Origin: Scatophagus argus
Taxonomy: Eukaryota > Chordata > Actinopteri > Scatophagidae
Length of the DNA stretch: 64,000 nucleotides
NCBI RefSeq assembly: GCF_020382885.2
Contig: NC_058513.1
Span: forward strand, 9,953,774-10,017,773
Direction: 5' to 3'
Shown piece by piece: positions 1 to 17,690 of the stretch. The position numbers were made by a program, and so were the translations under genes. The number at the start of each line of letters is the position of its first letter. Position 1 is the stretch's first letter. The notes below the pieces were generated by a model. It did not search any database and was not told the origin of the DNA. It worked only from the letters and a program-made list of their open reading frames with translations.

Positions 1-1703
1 GTTTTTTTTGTTTTTTTTTTACAGGAAGCTCATTTATGCCAAAAACAGTGCCCATGATGAAAATCAAAATACACACGGTAGGTCGAAATTTAGTCTAACT
101 CAAAATAATGAAATTATAGATAGATAAATTACTCACTGTTGACCAGTTATAATTTTTTTCATATTATCTCATAGTTTTGACTCACAAAATGAGGAAAAAA
201 GACAACATATTGACATTCATGATTATGTGATGATGTAAGTGTTTTTATTTGTATGATTCACAACTTTTTTAAATGTATTTTGTTTGTTTTTGTTTGTTGT
301 TTGTCTTTTCTATGGAATTAACTTCCATAGAAAATACAAAAGCTAGTTGGCCAATAACCTACAGACTGATGTGCACTTAATGAAAATACATTTAAAAAGG
401 ACTGTAAATCATGACTTCCTGTTATCATAATATAAACACAACTGCAGGTATGAATTGTATTTTATGAAATTGTACTGATCTGTCAGGGACTACATTGTAT
501 TTTGTTACCTTCAGCTACTGGTTTGAAGTTTGGAGAAACTGGTTTGAAGCAAAGACTACAAAAGAGCTGCAGTTTCTCCAGAAAATAGAGTAGTTCTGCC
601 CTTTTTCACAAAGTGGAATAGCCTGTGGTTGCAATCTTGGTGGTGTTCTGGTCAGAGAAATCCTCCCTTTCCTGTGATGGATTTCTTTCTTTTTTCAAAA
701 TGTTGACAGGCAGTAACGAACTGGAAGCCTGGGAAGAAATTCACTTAATTCAAATAAAATGTTGATATTTTAGATAGGTGACATGTTTGTTCTGTTAAAT
801 CTTTTAGATGCACTGGAAGCATTATAGCATTTTACCATTCCTCTGTGTTAAGAAAAATGCACTACAGGACAAGAAAACGGACTCAAAATGTCTGGAGTAA
901 CTGTTTATGAAATGTATTAAACTGGTTATGCTGGATTTATCCTTTAAAATTTTTCCTAACTTTCATAATATCTATTACAACATATTCGAGATTAACGTGA
1001 ATGGAAAATAGTGATTAAATTGAGTGTCTGCATAAAATAACTGTACACAGTTTGAAACGACATGAACATGTTTACACACTGCAGTAGGTCAAAGTTCCTG
1101 TCCCCTTGTCTTCAAATGGTTCTGCTGAATTAACACAGTGTCAGAGGCCGGTTGTAGGGCCAGTTTCTCTAATTTCCCCCGAGAGATCAACCGTCGATCC
1201 TATTTAAATCCCACTCCTACATGTGCTGTGGCGAAGTTTTGGTCACAGGCAGAGACACTTCGCAGCTTTCGTCACCTCTAGAGGGGGGTCAATGAAATTA
1301 AAAACCCCGCAGTGCTTAGTCTGACCTCAATCTGTCACTGCAACTTGAACAGAGAGAAAGGAGGGGAGAGACATGGAAAGAAAGACAAAAAGAGAGGGAT
1401 GGTTTAGAAGGAGTGAGGGGGAGATCGTTTCCAATCCTAGTGGACAGGAGAGATGTGAGGACAGGGAGGAAGGAAGGTGAGGTGACAGAGGAGGATCAGA
1501 GGATTAGTACAGATAGAAAGAGAGCGGAACACGGTGAAACAGAAAGGATAAAGGCCTATAAACTGAAAGCAAAAGACTGATTGAGATAAGTGATAAGAAA
1601 TCCTTTGTAAGCAAGAGCTGGCTTTCTGATGGGCCAGACAGAACAGAGAGGCAGGAAGCGAAGGAGACAGAAATAGCAAGAAAGCCTCTACAGCAAACAT
1701 TTA

Positions 1704-6400
<4,697 letters not shown>

Positions 6401-6523
6401 TAATTAATTCATCTGTCTACACACACACACACATGCAGCAGTTGCAGGCTTGTGAGTGAGTGTCTGTTGATATAATGTGCGCAGTCAGTCGCCTCCCATT
6501 CCTGGCAGATGTGGCCGTAAGCT

Positions 6524-6600
6524 GGAGCAGCACCATCACCATCACCATCACCAGCGGCGGCAGCACCAACAGCAGCGGCAGCAGCGGCAGCAGCCACACA
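6524..6600. repeat. CAC/CAT and CAG/CGG trinucleotide tract
   Basis: A run of CATCAC units passes directly into imperfect GCGGCAG/CAACAG units. On the plus strand one open frame would read a His run followed by Gln/Arg, and another a Ser/Gly/Thr run. I see no gene model that uses it, so it is listed as a compound trinucleotide repeat. It lies about 2.3 kb upstream of the doc2 start and could be part of a 5' exon. Confidence 0.7.
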
Positions 6601-7271
6601 CATACAGCAGGGAGGCCTGGTGGCTCGCAGCTCGCGGGGAAGCAGAATCTCACAGAGAGATCATGATTGATCGCTCTCATGCTGCCAGCTGGAATCTCTC
6701 TCTCATCTTTTCTTTTCATCATCATCTAGTTGCTGAGGAGTGTGGCAATGGCAGTGCACACTCAAACAAATAAGGTACAGATTTCTCCTTGCACATCACA
6801 GATTTTTACATCCATGACCATAGCCTTGGAGAACAATACTGAACAACTTTACATAATTCCTATAAGCTACAAGATGATGGCCCGTCTTGTCTACAGCCTC
6901 TACACTCAATTGTCCTGTGGCTGTTAGTTATGCAACCACATACAGTACAGTACATCCTGCACAGCCCCCTTGTACATATATTTGTGAGGTTACATATGTT
7001 TCCAGCTTGGAGAGGGCAGAATGAAGCAGCCAGAAGCCAGCAGTCAGGAATATCTTTGTGCAACATGCAAACCCCCTCCTCCTCTTTCAGCTCCTTCACT
7101 TTAAATTAGAGTCACATCACAGCATGGACGCTCTCTCTCCCTCAATCGCCCTCCTCTACCATCACCTTAATAATCCACCTGTTATCTTCTTTTCCCCTGT
7201 TTATCTCTGTCTTTATCTCTCCATCAGTCTTTCTCATACGTCGTTACTCCACCTGTAGGTATGGGAGGATG

Positions 7272-7327
7272 TCTCTCTCTCTCTCTCCCTATCGCTAGAC
7301 TGGTTTTCTTCTTCTTCTTCTTCTTCT
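7272..7327. repeat. (CT)n and (CTT)n microsatellites
   Basis: A CT run near 7272-7287 and a CTT run near 7306-7326 lie in gene-free sequence. Confidence 0.85.
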
Positions 7328-8039
7328 CTTGTGTCCTACATACAATGGGCCCCTGCGGCGGGCTCAGTTCACCTTTAAATAACTAGCTGCTGCCTGACAG
7401 GCAGATGGTATGGTACAGTGCCGCATACTGTAGCTACTCATTAGAGCTTGACAGTCAGCTCATCATTTATAGCTAACCACAGTGACAGTGAGCACTTGTC
7501 AATTAGAGGCAAGTTATTTTCAGGCAGCAAGGGATGAGTAAACTTCAACGTGCGTGAGCGACAGTCTCGTGTGTTGGAAGGTGTGAAGGAAAAGTGAAGG
7601 AGCTGGTAAAAAGACACAAAAACAGACTGCCACATGTTGCACCTGCCTGTGGTGTGTGAATGGTGCAGAAAAAATGTTCCCGTCTCTCAGTCTGGTTTTT
7701 TTTTGCTGCATTAGTTTTTGTTTCTCTTGTGCAGTTAACAAAGAAGAATGCATATATGAACCAAACAGACAAGAGAAGTGAAGATACAATCATGGGATGT
7801 GAGGGAAGGAAAGAAGACAGTTTAAAAAAAAAAACAGAGTGAAACATAGGTTGTATGTCATGCAGAGAAATGAGGAGGGAAAATACATATGGATCACAAA
7901 ATGTTTCCCACTGCATTTCAGAATCACAGAATAAAAAATGTTGACCTACCTCACTGATAGTGCAAGTGTGAAACTCCTCATAAAAAAAGAGGGGATTCCA
8001 GCGCGGAGAGGAGAGGGAGACTAACTAACAGGTGGAGAT

Positions 8040-8168
8040 GAGAGAGGACCAGAAACTAGAGGGAGAGAGAGGGAGAGAGGAAGAGGAGGGGGGGGGGCAA
8101 CAAAGAGAGCGAGAGAAAGAGAGAGAGAGAGGGAAAGAGGAAGAGGAGGTAGGGACAACAAAGAGAGG

Positions 8169-8200
<32 letters not shown>

Positions 8201-8360
8201 GGGGCATGGTGAGCCCTACGCATATCATTAAAAATTAAATGCACGAATAGTTCAAGTTGAGATGAAAACGAGCGGCAGAGGGAGAGAGAGAGAGAGAGGA
8301 GAGCGGCATGCTGGAAGAGGATGGAGGGAGTCAAGAGGAAGAGAGAGAGAGAGAGACAGG
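8040..8360. repeat. Long purine-rich (GA)n tract
   Basis: Roughly 320 bases of almost uninterrupted GAGA/GGAGA purine sequence, broken near 8205-8275 by unique sequence. A CA microsatellite follows at 8424-8444. The open frames across it (Arg/Glu on plus, Ser/Leu on minus) are by-products of the repeat. Confidence 0.92.
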
Positions 8361-11300
8361 GGAGAGTTATTCCTTGACATTCTGTTGTGCATGTGACTGT
8401 CCTCCCCCCCAACACCATCACCCTACACACACACACACACACACTAGTTTTTGTCACTTATGAGGACAATGCATTCAGCTGCATTCATTCCCTACCCACT
8501 TAAAGGATAAGGCTGATGATATTTTGCGTTTTCCTTGAACCAGTATTTCCTGATACACCAAAATAAAACCCGGTATTAACACCAATACTTGCATTAAAGG
8601 AATCAAGGAGTTTTATAGTGGTTGTTAGTATCTGGCCCCATTCACTACAAATATGTAACATAGCAGCAGCAACAACAAATTAATTTATTTCAATAAAATC
8701 TTAATTAATTTAAATAATTAAATTAATTATTACTGCGAGCTAAGCAGCTAACAACTCACCGAAGTTTTCCTGTTCTCACCATTCTGCCTGTACTGTATGA
8801 ACTGTGTGCAGGATTAGATCTACACTCGTCAGAAAGAAAGAATTTCTTCTGTCTCCCCAAATTTTAGTGGGGAGTCATTGAACCAAATCTATTATTTAGC
8901 AAACTATGGCCAGGGGGAGGGACAGTACATAGCTTATTGACATACACACTGCCAATTTTGGTATCATCATGCATAGAAACCAAAACCAGTGCTAACCAGT
9001 TGTAATGGGCAGGCTGTGCTATAGCTGAGGAGGTGGCAAAATGGTAGACGAAATCCTGTACTGAACATTTAGCAGAGGGTTTAGCAGCACTATCTAATAT
9101 TGATGTTCTTGTCTGGCAGTAATGTAGCCCCCTAAGACCTCGTTCCTCAGATCTGTATGGACTGAACAAATGAGGCACAATGTGTCAAAGGGGCAAGGGC
9201 TTGTGAAATATGGACAGAATTCGAAGGCAGCTCTAAAAATATAGGGGGCTGTATATCACCAGAATAACCATCAACCACTGCTCACTGTACTGTTTGAGCT
9301 GGTGGCCCTATAGCTGACTGGACTTAGTCCTGAGCGTGACCTCGGATCAAGGGGGGGTCCCGTGGACAAGCAGTCTCCCAGTGAGCACAGCTGGACCCCA
9401 GACTGGGACAGGACATGGTCTCCGAGTCAGGCGAAGGCTAGTTTCACAAAAGGAGAGATACAGTACAAAGATGATTTACACTTGCTCCGACAAGGACTAT
9501 GACTCAAGAGGACGAGAAGGCAAAAACACAGTGTAGAACATTTTCGCCTGGTGCTCTGTGAACTGAGCATTTATTTTTACCTTACCAAAGAATGAAGAGT
9601 GTTTTACAAAGAGCTAACATTTTGGGAGTTTGTTTTGCTTTCTTATTAGTTATTAGCTGAAACTACGCGGGGCTGCGCAGACCGTTGCCTCTAGAGGAGC
9701 CAAGTGGAATTACGAGACGGGAGAGATTCTCTCATGACTCCCTCCTAAGAGATGTTAATTTCAGTAGATAACTGCAACACAATACTCAGAGGACTCTGAC
9801 ATAATGTCAGCACTTGTTTCTTCACATTCTGTTTTTTGAATGTTTTCAGCTAAAATTTTAGCCACATCTTTCACGTTGCACCTTTAATAAGTCTGCTTTC
9901 TTGTAAGTTTTGGCCAGGCTAGCCGTTTCCCCCTGCTTCCAGACTCGATGATAAACTAACTTAATCACTTCCTGGCTCTAGACCCAAACTTAATGCACAT
10001 AAAGAGTTTTCAACCATCTCCCTAAATGTTACTTGCCTAACCTAACCCTAATTTTCTCCAAAACTCAGTTCATGTCCGAGTCTGTGTTAATTTCAAGGGT
10101 AAAAAATATGCCATCTAATAAAATCTCTCCATCTTTTTGTCCATGTTAATTTGAAACTAATACACTGTGTCCAAATCTCTCTGTCTTTCTCCTCTCACTC
10201 TCATGTACACGCACACACGCACGCACACACACATACAGTCTCTTCAGGCTTAGTTCCTCCATATAATTAAGCTAATGGTTCTTGAGTCAGTGATAGACAA
10301 GGGGAAACATGCTATTTCCCCCTTGCGTCTGTTGAAGGGACAAAATTGGTGTTCTCTCTGTATCTCTGTCTGTTTTTATCAGACTTGTCCCTCTCTCTTT
10401 CTCTCTTTCTTTTGCTTCTTCCTTTCAGTGTCAAGTCCACGCTCTCTAAAAATCTCCTGTTAAAAAAAAAAACGAGCTAGGAAGCTGTCACACAGCTCAA
10501 GCGGTTGAATAGACTCACTGGTGCTTTTTTTGTGTTATCTTCAAAAATTGCCCGATGTCTTTGTTCAGTGGTGTTCTTCATGTCTCTCTTCTTTCTTATC
10601 TCATGCCCCCTCTCCAGCCCTCTCTCTCTCTCTCTGTCTATCTATCTCTCTAGCTCTGTCACAAACACATGGATACACGCACACACGCACACACACCCTC
10701 ATGTATGTTCTGCTTCCATTAAATTGATGCCATGGTGCAGACATGCATGGATGCTTTAACACAGCAATATAACGAACACAGGCCTACAGAGAAGGATGAC
10801 TCCAACTCTTTCATGCTGCACACATTTACCCAATCACACACACACACACACACTGCAATTTAAAGATGCCACTCTGCCAAGACCCTTCAATCCCTATTTC
10901 ACCTTTTTGGGCTTTATTCCACTTCCCTCCCTCTTCCCTTCCCTCCTCCTCCTCATCATATCTCTACTCTCCTGCCTCCTGTTTATGAGAACTGAAAATC
11001 TCCTCATTATAAATGCATAGTCGTTACGTGCTCTCTCCACACCAATTATGTCGGGAACGGGTGCTTGTGCTTCAGTGAAAGCAGCTGACCACAACAGAGT
11101 CCACAATGGCTCTGACAAGAACAAATGACATCAGCGAAGCAGTCGGCCTGGTTACACACAGATGACAAACACTGAGGAATGGTTTCTCTAACCAGTTTGA
11201 AAATGAGAGTCATTTATAACTTATGGGTTTACACATTCGGTTAAAACAACGAAAATATGGTTCATTGTTATTTATGGATTATATGGACAGTAACATCGAA

Positions 11301-12175
11301 ATGTTGCAATGTGTGTGAGGAGAGTAAGAGAGTAAGGATGAAATTTCATTAAACAGGGTATATGTGGGTAAAACATATGGGTGTGCATGTTTGGAGTGAA
11401 GAAAAACATGTGGTAGAAAGAGAGAGAGAAAGTAAGAGATATAATAATATCATGATTAATTATATATTAACATGAAGATATAAAGGACATCATCATCAGT
11501 GTTATCTATAATATATTACAATAATAACCATCATAATAAAAAACATTACACGGGGGACACATCGGCTCCAATATCGGGAAGATGTGCATCCACTAGAACA
11601 CAACTCATATGCGACAATGTCTCCAGTTAAGTGGGTGGCAGCGGTATGTAACCTCAAAAGCAATGGCTTCAATCTGCCATAAAATGGAAGGAAGAGGGAG
11701 CAGCCATATGGAGTTGATAACCATGAAGGAGCCAGAAGTGAAAAGGAGGGGGTCTGATATTAGGAATATTTTTTAAGTTTCAGAACCGTAAATCATGCCT
11801 ATATGGGTGTTGACTCAGTAGGGACAACATTAAATGAGAAAAGCTGATCATATTGGAAAAGAATCCAAAATGTCTGACAGCCTGACTGTATTGTTTTACA
11901 TTAATATTTTGAAATGTCTCTTGACATCAGAATGTTGTATTTTCCACATTAAGATGTTTCCACTATAAACTGATGCAGAAATAACACAGATTGATGTTTA
12001 AAAATTCCCTAGAAAACAGGAAATACAACATTTTCGAAGGAAATACTACATAATGGACAATACCTGGGGAAAAATAGCCTGAAAAATACCCAAGAAGGAG
12101 AAAACCAAAATAGCAGTGCACTACAGCTGACTGTTTCTTGGAGTTGAAAAACGTTTGATTACAACCTACAACCTA
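8361..12175. other. Gene-poor interval with microsatellites and worn repeats
   Basis: CA or CT runs occur near 8424-8444, 10210-10235, 10618-10650, 10680-10696 and 10837-10853. A stretch at about 9900-9960 (GGCCAGGCTAGCCGTTTCC) is a worn copy of a family that recurs at 17.3, 22.8 and 24.3 kb. No exon with convincing splice sites or family similarity was seen. Confidence 0.6.
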
Positions 12176-12179
12176 TCCA

Positions 12180-12445
12180 TCCTATCCCTGCTGACTACGA
12201 GTGAGAGGTGAGGTACAACCTGGACTGGTCGCCAGTCAATCCAATAGCTGACACACAAAGACAGACAATTGCACACACTGGGGGCAATGTAGAGTAGCCA
12301 ATTAACCTAATGTACATGTTTTCGGGATTGTGAAAGGAAGCCAGAGTACCTGTAGAAAACAAACGCAGGCACAGGGAGAACATGCAAGCTTTACCTGGAA
12401 CCCACAATGCGACAATGCTAACCACTGCAGCACTGTGCCGCCCCT
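12180..12445. repeat. Teleost interspersed repeat (GGTCGCCAGT ... GTGCCGCCCC type)
   Basis: The order of blocks matches a very common fish dispersed repeat: a TGGACTGGTCGCCAGTCAAT block, a GGGCAATGTAGAGTAGCCAA block, a GGGAGAACATGCAAGCTTTA block, and the end block TGCTAACCACTGCAGCACTG before GTGCCGCCCC. It is truncated and mutated. I recognise the consensus but cannot assign its class with certainty. Confidence 0.8.
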
Positions 12446-15400
12446 CCTACAACCTAGTAGCTGAGTTTATTTGTTCGCCTATCAGCTTACACTCTTGGAA
12501 AAGTCCACATATTTATGTATCTAATCTACATTTAAATTACTTGGTTAAGTGTATTTACTCAAATATTAATTTATTAAACTAGCTCAACAGTATAATGGAT
12601 GAGAAAGCTGAAGAAGAAGTAAGACCATTATTGTGTTTGTAGGTACTATGTTTTCTCTGGCCTTTTCTTGCTTGCCCAACCATAGATTAATTATGAGGAA
12701 TAAACTTGTAGCTGCATCTCCTCTAATAAAATAATGTTGAACACAAGCAAGTTAAATAAAAGAAACAATCACAGAACTCCAGTCTCCTCTTTTCTCTGAC
12801 TCTCAGCCAAGCGCCTGCAAGGTCATCGTGTACCAGAGAAAAGGACTCCAGCTTTTCACTGCACTCTGTACACTGCTTCTTCTGCAGAATTACTTGTTGA
12901 GATCTGCTATCCTGATGTATTGGGCAGCCCACCCGTCCATAAATGTGCGAAATGGAAATGCTAGCACGCCTTTATGTTAGAAATGAAAAGGGAAGCGCCT
13001 GATAGAAACACTGAAGAAAGAAACACAGCAGCTGAATGGAGAGTGACAGATAGGACAGGAAACTGCATCCAAGTAACAAAGAGTGAAGTTGTAGAAGAGG
13101 GAAGGAGGTGAAGATGTGTGGATTAAAATCTTGACTCCAGCAGTAAAGTGTTTATTCATTTTATTTATTTATTTACTTATTTTTTTGCAGAGCCCACGTC
13201 TGCAGAAGTAATCAGTGAGTGTCACGAATGTAGTGTGCAGACAATTCCCTAAAGAATCATGAACTCATTTGGCCAAACATGTCACAAAAAAGTTATCACT
13301 GAGGGCAATCAAATCATAAGAAGATGACACCACAAAAATCAAAATGAAGCCTTGGCTACCTGAGGAACTGTCTTTGTTCCTTTCATCTAATGACTGAATG
13401 ATCTATAAAGATCCAACAGGAACAAATGCTTGAGGCATTTAATATACACTCTTTTATTGCATGACTTCATAAGTCCAGTCAAGAGAGTGTGAAACGATAA
13501 ATGGAAACAGCACAAAATTTTTGCCTCAAGCGTGTGCTTCTCCTAACTGAACCTGGAAAAGCGCCTCACATTATATTATTGCATATAGGATGTGCCTACG
13601 TGCTGCATATCATCCTGGGTGCTGTCACAGTCACATCTTCCATTTTTCCAACTCATCCCCCATGGAGCCTTCCATTCAGAGAAAAGATTATTAGACGCCC
13701 ACTCTTGCAGCTGCAAATTGGTCCAGTGGAAGACAGGAACAAAAAAAGAAAAGCATATCTTAAAAATTTATTCATTTGAAGTTGTTTTTGAAGGAATTTT
13801 TTCCTCAAGGAAAACATGTTGTGTTGTGATAAACAGACAGATACTGAAGAGGTGCTCGACAGCGGAGTCATTTCAAGAGTGGCCTTGACTGCCACACGGA
13901 GACGAGCAGCTGGAACAGTCACGAAGGGCAGGGAACAAGTTTACATGAGTGCATGACCGACTGTGACATGTGCAGATGAGTGTGCAGCAGCTTATGAACC
14001 CTGCAGCCTAACATGCACGTCCACACAACAGGCATGTTTGTGCGTTGGCACACTTACATTTGCTTATGATAAAGGGATGTGAATATGTCATCTATGTAGT
14101 GTATTTAGGCCTGTAGTATGCCGACAGCTTCCAATCATGTACAGTAACATCTTGTGTGCAAGAAAAGAAAGCACCACCCATCCCTCATTTTAGGACTTAT
14201 TAAAAAAAAAAAGTGCTGTATTGCAAAAATCAATATCGCAGAGATCTCTAATATATACAAGCCCACAGGCTGTGACATATAACATAACCTTTGTGGGAAA
14301 AGCAGGAATGAACATGACTGCACAGATTGCTGAGTTTCTTATTGAACTACCCTAAATGAGGAAATTACTGAGGTGAGACAGCTATTAAAGGTTATAACCA
14401 CTGCCCCGACCATCGTGGACAGTAATGGCTTCTTACCTTTTCTGAATGACTGGAGATCAAACCAGTCAGACCACACTCTTATATTTTCATCACCACAACT
14501 GTGTGCTTAATGTTTTTAAAACACTACTTTGAAACTAGATGTTTTGGAGTGTCACCAGGAAATGCTGATACGATTTTGTTTTTTGTTTTTTTAGCTTATA
14601 TCAGTAATCCCCTAAAGCTCAAGAACCACCATCGAGTCACAGTAGAAGTCATTTCAACACCTTTTGAGTCACCTGCCAATGTCACGATCGTCCTGCGTAA
14701 TGAGGATGGAGTCTAACTAGCATTAGTTGCCTCTCTTCCTAGGTTCACATGTGGTTAAAACTTTCTGACTTCACTCTAACAAAGTTTTTGCCTTTAAAGC
14801 CTTTAAAAACTTTAAATTAGAAAAAAAAATCTCAGAGGAGACGATCACTTTTGTTGAAGTGCTTACAACTCATGGACATATGAGACGGGTTAGTATGGGG
14901 AAATAGTTTTGTTTTAATGGGATACAAGCTAAAAAGGCAGAAATTTATATCAAAGTACTGCATAAGTCGATCCCATCTTCAAACACTGGATTGTGTTTAA
15001 TACGCATTTTTGAGCTTTACTGGAGTTAAGGGGAGCACAAAAGCAGCTAACTGATAAAAATCTCTTTAGTCTATATACAATATACATTATGAAAAATGTG
15101 TAAAAATGTATGAAAAAATTCATTGTGAATTCACGTTGGTCGCTGGTTTCTGCACCACAAATGGCCTCAAGTAGCAGTTGTGGAAGCATCAGTGTCATGC
15201 ATAACATAAAATTAATATTTACATGATCATTGTCATCATCAATTTCACACAACATAACACTCATATATTTCTGTTTTTAAAGTCCTGCATCATTTAAATC
15301 TCACACACCTTTGCATTGCGCATGAGATGCAAGCTGACTGGTTGTTATGTCAGCAAAGTCTAAATCTGAGCTGAAGTGAAAGTGCTGAAATGTTCCCTAA

Positions 15401-17285
15401 AAATGAGAGCATGGCATTGACTTGCTTTTTATTTATTTATTTATCTTTTACTAACTCAGAAGTGCATACATCCAGCCTCAAGTGATGTGCAGCCAGCCAC
15501 ATTCTAAACTGAATTCTATTAAAGGTACATTGATATGCAAAAAGGGTGGAAAGAGCATTTGAAAATGAAGATGTTTTTAAGCCTGATGTTGGTTTGCAGA
15601 CTTCATGAAGTCGTTGTAAAGCAGAAGCGCTTGGCTATAAAAGAAAAATTACTGTTTTATTGAATATTTTGTACTGCCATGGCCAAAGTGCCCCTCAAAC
15701 TGAAGCAGTCTATACTTGAAGTTGCAAGACACTGAAAAATGGAAATTGATTTGAAAGTTCAAATGAAGAGTTCATGGCCCAACACAAGACTTAATCAACT
15801 TTTCAACATTGTGAAAAATACAACTAACCACAGATATGATAGTTTAAATATCTCATTTTAAATTACTTCTACATTCCAGGTTTCAAGGCTGCGACCTCAA
15901 ACAACTTGACCAACTACCAACTTGATCAACTTGCAGGTTTTATCTGTAAAAAAACATTTATTGTAACATTGACGTCTGAGCATATTTGTAGGAACTGAGA
16001 CAACAAGGAACTGAGGGGATTTAAACAGCTTTCTGTTTGAAGCTCTATCATCAGATGGGCTACCCATGATGAGATGAATTTCATATGGAAATATAAAACA
16101 ACATTTGAATTTTAGATGGTGACAGAGAGACAGTGGAGTAAAATGCATGAAACAAGGCCTTAATTGTCTAAAGCCTGATGTTTGTTTGTTTTTTTACATG
16201 ACATACAGTAAAACTGAGGCTGCAATCAGCAAATGAATTTGAATAAAAGAACAAATCATAGTGTTGAAGAGACAGAGAGGAAAACAGAGAAGAGAGAAAA
16301 AGAGAGGGACAAAGGAAAAACATGGCGGAATTGGAAGAAACCGAGATCGGAAGTCAGATAAACGCTTCCAAAGCCGAGAGTTATCGCGATCATTCAGAGA
16401 ATTTAAATTGTCTTTTTATTATCTCCTGAAAGAGACTGGATATAAGAATAAAAGAAGCCTTCAGAAGAAAACAGTCAAGTAATCAAGTCATCTAGAAAAT
16501 GCATCACTGAGGAGGCAGACGTTATTCCTGCTCTGTTGAAGTATTGATTTTACATATCAGAGACACCTTCTTCACTCTACAATGCATTTGAAATTCCTCA
16601 AGGATTCAGGATTTATTGGAAAAAAAATCAGAGTGCTGTGCCTTTGCTGAAGAGAGACAAGTCTTTAACGTGTTAGGTGGCTTCCTGTCAGGCATTTTCC
16701 TTTTACTGAACATTCTAAACATCCATCTAAAACAAATACATTCCTCACAAACGTCTTTTGAAATCCCTCCATTCACAGATTACCTTACAAATTGCACAAT
16801 CAGCACTGCTTTACATCTACACCTCACCCTCATCTATTGTTAACCAACTGTTAGACGTTAAACAGTAATTTAAGAGCCTAATTTAAGGGTGAGAAAACAA
16901 GACAAATGAGAGCAGAGAAAGATAAAGCAAAACACTGGTCTGGTTCAGGCAAGCTTTCCAATCTGCCTTTCCAGTCTGCCTCTGTTTTCAATTCTGCAGA
17001 GTAATGGCTCTTCAAAAACAGCGGAATTACTTCTGTCAGATGACAACCAAGTCAAATGATGCCTGGAACGTTACCTTCAAGAGTGACCTTTCATTATCCA
17101 GTAGTGCTTTCATGGCAAAGCTCACAGGACAAATCTCTGAGCTTCACTGACATAAAAAGCTGTGTTTTAATAAATTAAAATTTATGTCAGAATAAGAACA
17201 AAGTTGGACAATCTGAAAACAAAAGTTCCTTGCTGGGTAGAAATGAGATAAAAAAAAAAAAAAGGCTTATAGGAATAGGTCAAAA
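12446..17285. other. Gene-free interval
   Basis: AT-rich sequence with short TTTA runs near 13155-13185 and 15427-15445. Open frames stay near or below 100 codons and lack paired splice sites or recognisable motifs. Nothing else could be supported here. Confidence 0.5.
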
Positions 17286-17289
17286 TTTT

Positions 17290-17690
17290 GGTACAAACAC
17301 TTGTTGCTTGTTGGCAAGAGAGTCAGATGGGAAGATTGATACCACTCTGAGGCTTGTCTGTTAAATATAAAGGCCCAGCCAGCAGCCAGTCAGCTTAGCT
17401 TAGCATAAAGTTTCCAAAATACAAAATGCGCCTCTGATTTATTCATTTTATGCTCACTAATTAACATGATCAATCTTGTTTGTAAAAAAAAAAAAGGAAA
17501 GTTAGAAAGGAAAATTGGACAGATAATAATAACGGACAGAGTTCATTCCAAACTAAGCTGTTTCCCGGCTGTGGATTCATATTCCACAAACCAACATGTA
17601 AGTCTGAGTGTCTTCTTCAAACTCTCGGAAAGAAACCAAATATGTACACTTCCCAAAACGTCAAACTTATTTTTTAAAGCTTATTGACCA
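17290..17690. repeat. Degraded teleost dispersed repeat (CAGCTTAGCTTAGCATAAAG type)
   Basis: The blocks AAGATTGATACCACTCTGAG, CAGCCAGCAGCCAGTCAGCT, CTTAGCTTAGCATAAAG and GCTCACTAATTAACATGATC occur in the order typical of a widespread fish non-autonomous repeat. The copy is diverged and interrupted by an A run at 17486-17497. Confidence 0.7.

Noticed and set aside
1-1700. Next doc2 exon (SVCDEDK block) expected to the left of 1705
   Set aside because: I scanned for it on the minus strand and did not find it, so the rest of the gene is taken to lie outside the window.
6409-6773. Open frames with poly-His/Gln (plus) and poly-Ala (minus)
   Set aside because: They are produced by the CAC/CAT and CAG/CGG repeat. 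No splice sites or conserved flanking residues support a protein.
8025-8457. Ser/Leu-rich and Arg/Glu-rich open frames of 67-133 codons
   Set aside because: Translation of the GA repeat; no other evidence of coding.
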